Shown piece by piece: positions 58,074 to 64,000 of a stretch of DNA of 64,000 nt. Positions within the stretch are counted from its first letter, which is position 1; every line of letters begins with the position of its first letter. The DNA is from a bacterium SCSIO 12827. Its GTDB lineage: Bacteria > Pseudomonadota > Alphaproteobacteria > Rhodospirillales > Casp-alpha2. Position numbers and translations under genes: made by a program. The stretch spans positions 248,001-312,000 of the forward strand of contig CP073746.1 in assembly GCA_024397995.1 (NCBI GenBank). Direction: 5' to 3'. The notes below the pieces were generated by a model. The model saw only the letters and a program-made list of their open reading frames with translations, searched no databases and was not told where the DNA came from.

Positions 58074-58912
58074 ATGACGGCCCTGGCCATCACGGCCTTC
58101 GCATCGAACTCGCTGATCTGCCGGGCCGCCTTGGGCCGGGGTTGATCGATCCCGCGACCTTCACCACCGTGCGCCTGGTTTCGGCGGCGGCGGTTCTGGC
58201 TGTGGTCGTGTTCGTCCGGCGTGGCCATCTGCCGCAACTGGCCTTCGGGGACTGGCGCGCGGCCGGGGCCTTGTTCGCCTACGCGGTGTTCTTTTCCTTC
58301 GGCTATGTCCTGCTGACCACGGGCACGGGGGCGCTGATCCTGTTCGGCTCGGTGCAGCTGACCATGTTCGCCTGGGCGTTTTACGAAGGGGAACGGTTCA
58401 CCGCCTTCGCCTGGGGTGGGCTGGCGCTGGCCGCCGGCGGGTTGGTCTGGCTGGTGTTACCGGGCCTGGAAGCCCCCGATCCCTTGGGCGCGTTGTTCCA
58501 CACCATCTCGGGCGCGGCCTGGGGCGTGTTCTCGCTGCTGATCCGGGGGGCCAAGCATCCCGTGGAATCGAACGCCGCCAATTTCCTGATCTGCGTGCCG
58601 CTGACCCTGGTGGTCAGCGCGCTGTTCTGGGCCGACCTGGACGCCACGGCGCCGGGCTTGGCGCTTGCCGTGCTATCGGGCGGCCTGGCGTCGGGCTGCG
58701 GCTATGTCATCTGGTATTGGGTGCTGCGCTATCTGCCGGCGGCCCGCGCCTCGGCGACACAGTTGTCCGCCCCGGCCATCGCGGCCTTGGGCGGCGTGGT
58801 GCTGCTGGGCGAGGACCTGACGCTCCGCCTGATCATCGCTTTGGCGGCCATGCTGGGCGGGGTGTTCATTGTTTTGGCGCAAAAAGCACGAGCAGTCCCG
58901 CCGGCGGAATGA
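58074..58912 (+). pseudogene. EamA/DMT-family transporter with a frameshift in the first helix
   Basis: About 280 residues of a ten-helix drug/metabolite transporter. From the ATG at 58074 the frame reads MTALAITAFASNSLICRAAL (first helix), then hits a TGA at 58143. The rest (GLIDPATFTTVRLVSAAAVL to AQKARAVPPAE) continues in the next frame to 58912. Adding one G in the run GGGG at 58138-58141 joins the two, so it is a single-base deletion in a homopolymer: either a true mutation or an assembly error. EamA repeats (VRLVSAAAVLAVVVFV; RASATQLSAPAIAALGGVVLLGE) are intact. The start is uncertain, since GGAGG (58017-58021) lies before an ATT. Confidence 0.75.
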
Positions 58913-58963
58913 ACGGCGGGGTAATGATCGCGCCAAGCTACTTCCAGCCCGCAGGTTTTGCGG

Positions 58964-60643
58964 CTAACGCGTCAGCGGCTTGTACTTGATGCGGTGGGGT
59001 TCCAGGGCGGCGTCGCCGAGGCGGCGCTTCTTGTCGTCCTCATAGGCCTGGTAGTTGCCTTCGAACCACACCACCTGACTGTTGCCTTCGAAGGCGATGA
59101 TATGGGTCGCCAGGCGGTCGAGGAACCAGCGATCGTGCGAGGTGATGAGCACGCAGCCGGCGAAATCGCCCAGGCTTTCTTCCAGCGCCATGAGGGTGTC
59201 GACGTCCAGATCGTTGGTCGGCTCGTCAAGCAGCAGCACGTTGGCGCCGGACAGCAGCATCTTGGCCAGGTGGACGCGGTTGCGTTCCCCGCCCGACAGC
59301 TGGCCGACCTTTTTCTGCTGGTCGCCGCCCTTGAAATTGAACTGCGCGACATAGGCGCGGGACTGCATGGCGCGCTTGCCGAGAATGATCTCGTCGTTGC
59401 CGCCGGAAATTTCCTGCCACACGGTCTTGTCGGCGCCGAGGCTGTCGCGGCTTTGGTCGACATAGCCGAGGACCACCGTCTCGCCGACGCGGAGCTCGCC
59501 GCCGTCGGGTTTTTCCTGATCGGTGATCATGCGGAACAGGGTGGTCTTGCCGGCCCCGTTGGCGCCGATGATGCCGACGATGGCGCCCGGCGGAATCTTG
59601 AACGACAGGTCCTCGACCAGCATGCGGTTGCCATAACCCTTGCGCAGGTGTTCGGCCTGGATCACCAGATCGCCCAGGCGGGGGGCGGGCGGGATGATGA
59701 TCGACGCCGTGCCCATGGTCTTTTCCTCGGACTTGGCGACCAGATCGTCATAGCGGGCGATACGGGCCTTGGACTTGTCCTGGCGGGCGCGCGGGGACTG
59801 GCGGATCCATTCCAGTTCCTGCTTCAGGGTGCGCTGGCGGGCCGATTCCTCGCGTTCTTCCTGGGCCAGGCGCTTCTGTTTCTGTTCCAGCCAGCTGGAA
59901 TAGTTGCCTTCGTAGGGAATGCCCTGGCCGCGGTCGATTTCGAGAATCCAGCCGGTGACGTTGTCGAGGAAGTAGCGGTCGTGGGTGACGATCATCACCG
60001 TGCCGTCGTAATCGGCGAGGAAGCGTTCCAGCCAAGCCACGCTTTCGGCATCCAGGTGGTTGGTCGGCTCATCGAGCAGCAGGATTTCCGGCTTTTGCAG
60101 CAGCAGACGGCACAGCGCCACGCGGCGCCGCTCGCCGCCCGACAGCTTGGTCACGTCGGCGTCGCCCGGGGGGCAGCGCAGCGCGTCCATAGCGATCTCG
60201 ATGGTGCGATCCAGCTCCCATCCGTTCACGGCGTCGATCTTTTCCTGCAGTTCGCCCTGTTCGGCGAGCAGCGCGTTCATCTCGTCGTCGTCCATGGGCT
60301 CGGCGAACTTGGCGGACAGTTCATTGAAGCGGTCGACCAGATCCTTGACCTCGCCCAGGCCTGCGGTGACGTTTTCCTCGACCGTCAGTTTGGGGTCGAG
60401 TTCCGGCTCCTGCTCCAGATAGCCGACGCGGGCCCCCTCGGCGGCCCAGGCTTCGCCCGAATAATCCTTGTCCTTGCCGGCCATGATCTTCAGCAGGGTC
60501 GATTTCCCGGCGCCGTTGGCGCCCAGTACGCCGATCTTGGCGGTCGGCAGGAACGACAGGGTCAGGCCCTTGAGAATCTCGCGCCCGCCGGGATAGACCT
60601 TGCGGACGTCTTTCATGACATAGGAATACTGATAACTGGCCAT
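58964..60643 (-). CDS. ettA: ABC-F protein EttA (energy-dependent translational throttle)
   Basis: 559 residues from the ATG at 60643 ([20 protein letters not shown]); a TTG start at 60658 is less likely. Two ATPase cassettes: Walker [10 protein letters not shown] and GANGAGKTT, signatures [15 protein letters not shown] and [16 protein letters not shown], Walker [15 protein letters not shown] and [14 protein letters not shown]. Between them lies the P-site linker with [15 protein letters not shown], the EttA hallmark. It binds the ribosomal E site and couples elongation to the ADP/ATP ratio. No transmembrane domain. Confidence 0.96.
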   Translation of the reverse strand: MASYQYSYVMKDVRKVYPGGREILKGLTLSFLPTAKIGVLGANGAGKSTLLKIMAGKDKDYSGEAWAAEGARVGYLEQEPELDPKLTVEENVTAGLGEVKDLVDRFNELSAKFAEPMDDDEMNALLAEQGELQEKIDAVNGWELDRTIEIAMDALRCPPGDADVTKLSGGERRRVALCRLLLQKPEILLLDEPTNHLDAESVAWLERFLADYDGTVMIVTHDRYFLDNVTGWILEIDRGQGIPYEGNYSSWLEQKQKRLAQEEREESARQRTLKQELEWIRQSPRARQDKSKARIARYDDLVAKSEEKTMGTASIIIPPAPRLGDLVIQAEHLRKGYGNRMLVEDLSFKIPPGAIVGIIGANGAGKTTLFRMITDQEKPDGGELRVGETVVLGYVDQSRDSLGADKTVWQEISGGNDEIILGKRAMQSRAYVAQFNFKGGDQQKKVGQLSGGERNRVHLAKMLLSGANVLLLDEPTNDLDVDTLMALEESLGDFAGCVLITSHDRWFLDRLATHIIAFEGNSQVVWFEGNYQAYEDDKKRRLGDAALEPHRIKYKPLTR

Positions 60644-60819
60644 TTTCGGGGCTTTCAAAGGTACAGGGCAACGGGGCGAGACGGATGGTTCCGGCGCGCT
60701 GTTTAGCGGATCGCAAGGGGTCTGACAACTGGACTCACGGGAACTTGACCCTACGCAATCCCGTTTCGCCTCCGGCGTGCTAAGCTTTTCCTGGAATCAC
60801 CGTTGGGAGGTGCCGTTCC

Positions 60820-61743
60820 GTGGACCGTTTCGAGATCATCCGCGCCATGAGCATGCGGCGGCTGGCGGGCTGGGCCTTGGGCCTGTTGACCGTCGCCGCC
60901 ATGGCTGTCTTGGCGGCCGTTGTCTGGCGCCTCAAGGACGGTGGTGGGACCGCCGATTTCCTATGGACTTGGGGATCGGGTGTTGCGGTCCTGGTCCTGG
61001 TGTTCGCCGCCATCTGGGCGCAGCTGGATCACCTGTTGCACGTCCGCGAATTCGACAAGAGCGCTCTGCCCGCGCGGCCAGAACTCTATGACTTCGATCA
61101 GCTCAACCCGCCCATGCACCTTGAGGAACTGGGCGGCAAGAATCTGAAGGATCTGACCTTCGTCGTGTTCGATACGGAGACCACGGGTCTCAAGCCGTCC
61201 AAAGGGGACGAGATCATCTCCATCGCTGGCGTGCGCGTGACGGGCGGGCGCATCGAGGAAGACGCGCCGTTTTCCCGCCTGGTTCACCCGGGCAAGAAAA
61301 TCCCCAAGGCGTCCATCCGTTTTCACGGCATCACCGATGACATGGTCAAGGGGGAGCCGCCGATCGACAAGGTTCTGCCCGCGTTCAAGGCCTTCGTGGG
61401 CGAGGCGGTCCTGGTCGCCCATAACGCGGCCTTCGATGTCCGCTTTCTCAAGCTGAAGGAAGGGGCGACGGGGGTGGTGTTCGACAACATGGTGCTGGAT
61501 TCCCTGCTGCTGTCCGTGTTCCTCGACGCCGAAAGCCGCAACCATTCGCTGGACGCCATCGCCGAACGCATGGGCGTCGAGGTCGAAGGCCGCCACACCG
61601 CATTGGGCGACAGCATCGTCACCGCCAAGGTGTTCCTAAGAATGTTGGAGATGCTGGAAGCCCGCGGCATCACCACCCTGCGCCAGGCCGTCGATGCCTC
61701 CATCAAGATGGAACACGTGCGCGAGATGCAGAAGCAGTTCTAA
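60820..61743 (+). CDS. Membrane-anchored 3'-5' exonuclease (DnaQ-like)
   Basis: A 307-residue protein starting at a GTG (60820) with GGGAGG nine bases upstream. Two hydrophobic helices (about residues 15-38 and 48-70) precede a DEDDh exonuclease domain: FVVFDTETTGL (motif I, Asp/Glu), LVAHNAAFDVRFL (motif II) and RHTALGDSIVTAKVFLRML (motif III, His/Asp). Similar to DNA polymerase III epsilon but lacking its polymerase-binding tail. The membrane anchor is unusual; a CBS/nucleotidyltransferase gene of a type often paired with it lies two genes further on. Confidence 0.88.
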   Translation: MDRFEIIRAMSMRRLAGWALGLLTVAAMAVLAAVVWRLKDGGGTADFLWTWGSGVAVLVLVFAAIWAQLDHLLHVREFDKSALPARPELYDFDQLNPPMHLEELGGKNLKDLTFVVFDTETTGLKPSKGDEIISIAGVRVTGGRIEEDAPFSRLVHPGKKIPKASIRFHGITDDMVKGEPPIDKVLPAFKAFVGEAVLVAHNAAFDVRFLKLKEGATGVVFDNMVLDSLLLSVFLDAESRNHSLDAIAERMGVEVEGRHTALGDSIVTAKVFLRMLEMLEARGITTLRQAVDASIKMEHVREMQKQF

Positions 61744-61789
61744 AAACGCAGGGCGCGCGGGGCTGGTTGGCTTGGCCGCGCGGCCGTCT

Positions 61790-62701
61790 TCAAAGGGACT
61801 CCACGTAGGCCGAAATTTTCTTCCGCAGTTTGGCATCCGGCATCCGCCCCCGGCCCGCTTCCATGTTCTCCGTCATGTGATCGACCCGCGTGGTTGCCGG
61901 GATGGCGCAGGTCACGGCCGGGTGGGCGACGATCCATTTCAACAGGACCTGGGCCCAGTTGGCGGCCCCGATCTCGGCGGCGAACGGCGGCAGGGGCCGG
62001 CCTTGCAGGCGGTCGATCAGGGCCCCCCGCTGGAACGGCCGGTTGACGATCACGGCGATGCCCTTGTCCTTGGCCAGCGGCAGCAGCCGGGCCTCGGCCT
62101 CGCGGTCGTCGATGTTGTAGGTCAGCTGCACGAAATCGACGGGTTGCGTCTTCATGATGGCCGCAAGCTCATCATGACGTCGCCCGTGGGAGGTGGTGAT
62201 GCCGATGTGCCGTACGCGGCCACCGGCTTTCCATTGCGTCAGCGTTTCCAGATGGCCTTCCCAGCCGAGCAGGTTGTGGACCTGCAACAGGTCGAAGGGT
62301 TTGACGCCCCACAGCCGTTCCGATTCCGCCATCTGGCGAATGCCGTGGTCCCGGCCCGGCGTCCACACCTTGGTCGCGGCGAACAGGGTCCTGGGCTTTC
62401 CCAGGGCGGCCAGGCCGTGGCCGATGACCGCTTCCGACGATCCGTACATGGGCGAGGAATCGATCATGCCGCCACCCATTTCGAAGAACGTGGCAAGGAC
62501 CTGCGCGCGCTGGGCACGGGCCGCTGGGTCGTCGCCGACGTCGAAGGTCAGCCAGCTGCCCATGCCGATGACGGGCACGGCGGCGCCGGTCCGGGGGATG
62601 GTCTTCGTGATCGCGGCAGGGTTGGCGGAAACGCCGCCGGGCAAGCCAGCTGCGAGGCCTGCAAGAACGGTACTTTCCAGAAAACGTCGGCGCGTCAGCA
62701 T
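61790..62701 (-). CDS. Tat-exported aldo/keto reductase
   Basis: A 303-residue protein with a twin-arginine signal (LTRRRFLESTVLAGLAAGLPG, RR at residues 4-5). The mature enzyme is an aldo/keto reductase barrel: MIDSSPMYGSSEAVIGHGL (Asp and catalytic Tyr), TKVWTPG (Lys) and LLQVHNLLGWEGHLETL (His), closing with AIPATTRVDHMTENMEAG (cofactor loop). Periplasmic export of an NADPH enzyme implies folding with cofactor in the cytoplasm. It lies 5 bp downstream of the CBS/nucleotidyltransferase gene, in the same direction. Confidence 0.88.
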   Translation of the reverse strand: MLTRRRFLESTVLAGLAAGLPGGVSANPAAITKTIPRTGAAVPVIGMGSWLTFDVGDDPAARAQRAQVLATFFEMGGGMIDSSPMYGSSEAVIGHGLAALGKPRTLFAATKVWTPGRDHGIRQMAESERLWGVKPFDLLQVHNLLGWEGHLETLTQWKAGGRVRHIGITTSHGRRHDELAAIMKTQPVDFVQLTYNIDDREAEARLLPLAKDKGIAVIVNRPFQRGALIDRLQGRPLPPFAAEIGAANWAQVLLKWIVAHPAVTCAIPATTRVDHMTENMEAGRGRMPDAKLRKKISAYVESL

Positions 62702-62706
62702 AGGGC

Positions 62707-64000
62707 TTATTGTAGCACGTCGCCGGTGAATTCGCCCCGCATACGGTCCCGCAGGCGGCGGATGGCCTCAAAGGAATCCTTCAACATGTCCGCCTCGCGG
62801 CGGGTCAGGCTGCGTGGGTGGACAAAGTTGGTGACAGGACGGTCCGCCTGAAAATCCTTGATCTGCTGGCGCAGCAGCAGGTGCGAGATATGCCGATAAG
62901 CGCCGCGCAGGTAATCGGCTTCGTCCTTGGCCAGGATGCCTCGGTCCTTAAGGGCTTGCATGCGTTCCAGCGTCGGGTTGATTGCCAGGCCCTCGCGCAG
63001 GCACAAAAGCCGCATGGCCTCGACCAGCGGCAGGGTGCCGGAATGCTTCAGGTTGAGGTAGCCTTTGTAGCCGGGGGCGTCGCTGTCCTTCATGGTGATG
63101 AAGCGGCCGAACCAGCCGATCGCCGGGCCATGATCCTGGTCGTCCTCGAACATCTCGCGAAGGAACATGTGATTGCCCCGGGCCGTCTCGGCGACATGGC
63201 GGCGCAGGTCATCGGCCAGATCGTCGCGGCCCCGGGCCGATTTGAAATCGAAGAAAATATCGCAGAGGCGCAGCATGGTCGTGCCGCGCTTGCGGCTCCA
63301 CAGGCTGATTTGCGCCTTCCACTGGCTGAGGGTCTTGCGCCACAGCGGGTTGGTCGCCATGACGAAGCCCTTGCACAGCGGCAGGCCGATGGCGTCCAGG
63401 TCCCGTGTCATGCGTTCACCGAGGTCGATGAACCAGGCGTCGATTCTTCGGTGCTCCGAATCCGGGTAATCATCGAGAATGAAGCCGTTGTCCTGATCGG
63501 GGAACAGGAAGCTTTCGCCGCGCCCGCCCGATCCCATGACGATGACCGAGAAGTCGACCGGCGGCGGGCCCAGACCCTCGGCGGCCATGGCGGCAAGCGC
63601 GCCGTCGACCACGCGGCGGTAGATATCAAGATTGATGTTGCTGAGCAGAGCCTGAATTTCCGGTGCCGGCAGGTTGTCCCGGAACAGCTGATCGGCGAGC
63701 GTGACCTGTGCCCGCTTGACCTGGGTCAGGCCGGCCACGTCGCCGCCCTGGGTCAGGCTGTCGATCTGCGCCATCAGGGTGCGTGACGCCACCGCAAGGG
63801 TGTCGTCCAGGTTCAGCATGCCGGTCAGGCGGCCGGCGGGATCGACCACGGGCATGTGGCGCAGGCCCGTGCGGCGCATGACGGCGATCGCCTGGTAAAG
63901 GTATTCGGTCTCTCCGATCACGCGGAGCGGCCGTGTCATGACCTGGGACGCCGGGGTGTCGGCGGTGGCCTGGAACAGGACGCGCCGGGTGATGTCGTGT
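62707..64000 (-). CDS. CBS-domain and DUF294 nucleotidyltransferase-like protein (5' end outside window)
   Basis: About 430 codons lie inside the window, and the frame stays open to the right edge, so the N-terminus is missing. Visible order: a CBS domain (VMTRPLRVIGETEYLYQAI, then RHMPVVDPAGRLTGML), an NTase core with GSGGRGESFLFPDQDNGFILDD (the GS...D-x-D/N pattern of DUF294/GlnD-like enzymes) and a C-terminal helical domain (HSGTLPLVEAMRLLCLREGL). Proteins of this layout often have an exonuclease encoded nearby (see 60820-61743). Role in signalling or nucleic acid metabolism is not established. Confidence 0.85.
   Translation of the reverse strand, partial: HDITRRVLFQATADTPASQVMTRPLRVIGETEYLYQAIAVMRRTGLRHMPVVDPAGRLTGMLNLDDTLAVASRTLMAQIDSLTQGGDVAGLTQVKRAQVTLADQLFRDNLPAPEIQALLSNINLDIYRRVVDGALAAMAAEGLGPPPVDFSVIVMGSGGRGESFLFPDQDNGFILDDYPDSEHRRIDAWFIDLGERMTRDLDAIGLPLCKGFVMATNPLWRKTLSQWKAQISLWSRKRGTTMLRLCDIFFDFKSARGRDDLADDLRRHVAETARGNHMFLREMFEDDQDHGPAIGWFGRFITMKDSDAPGYKGYLNLKHSGTLPLVEAMRLLCLREGLAINPTLERMQALKDRGILAKDEADYLRGAYRHISHLLLRQQIKDFQADRPVTNFVHPRSLTRREADMLKDSFEAIRRLRDRMRGEFTGDVLQ

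Overview
The window is a GC-rich (about 65%) bacterial chromosome segment, densely coding on both strands. The gene set suggests an alphaproteobacterium, probably near Rhodospirillales: a PstA with a long periplasmic N-terminal domain, three ANTAR-type antitermination regulators, CIRCE-controlled groESL, an ArsR/methyltransferase regulator fused into a metF-metH operon, and FkbM/GT sugar genes. The assignment rests on gene content only. No tRNA, rRNA, CRISPR array or insertion sequence was seen.

Layout. 1-5.3 kb: start of an aldehyde dehydrogenase (cut by the window edge), photolyase, a small membrane protein, prmA and uvrD. 5.34-6.59 kb: an AT-rich islet with one or two unknown genes, probably acquired. 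6.6-8.4 kb: a ClC-type anion channel with CBS domains. 8.45-17.7 kb: a complete phosphate-starvation block, all leftward: phoR, pit, pstS-pstC-pstA-pstB-phoU-phoB, with candidate PhoB boxes before pit and pstS. 17.9-19.6 kb: a diguanylate cyclase and a hotdog thioesterase. 19.7-23.3 kb: a tightly coupled operon of glycosyltransferase, VTT membrane protein, second glycosyltransferase and FkbM methyltransferase. 23.3-25.5 kb: groES-groEL with promoter, CIRCE and terminator. 25.6-33.2 kb: single-gene units and small regulators (TPR-2OG oxygenase, a frameshifted hydrolase, an NTF2-like protein, the first ANTAR regulator, TetR with DsrE-like protein, SDR and quinone-oxidoreductase-like genes opposite an HxlR regulator).

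33.2-42.5 kb is the most interesting part: a cyanate uptake and degradation locus. A candidate sigma-54 promoter precedes an ANTAR regulator. Then comes a structured leader ending in a terminator, followed by an ABC transporter (binding protein, permease, ATPase), cyanase, a HupE/UreJ-type metal permease, a CobW-family GTPase, a WD40 protein and an 89-residue protein. A third ANTAR regulator closes the locus in opposite orientation. The two flanking ANTAR proteins have lost the receiver aspartate. The leader holds two hairpins with nearly identical loops and then a terminator just before the ribosome site, as expected for antitermination control. The CobW/WD40/HupE module next to cyanase suggests metal supply to a partner enzyme, possibly a carbonic anhydrase encoded elsewhere; this is inference.

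42.7-64 kb: a LytS-type histidine kinase, a beta-hydroxyacid dehydrogenase, an AEC transporter, a DinG-like helicase, the sulfur/methionine operon (ArsR-methyltransferase regulator, metF, metH) with a perfect palindrome between its promoter elements, a chemoreceptor with a duplicated sensor module and a PilZ-like tail, a frameshifted EamA transporter, ettA, a membrane-anchored 3'-5' exonuclease, a Tat-exported aldo/keto reductase and a CBS/nucleotidyltransferase protein running off the right edge. Two genes (hydrolase at 27.2 kb, EamA at 58.1 kb) carry single-base frameshifts in homopolymer-like runs, which may be real decay or assembly errors.
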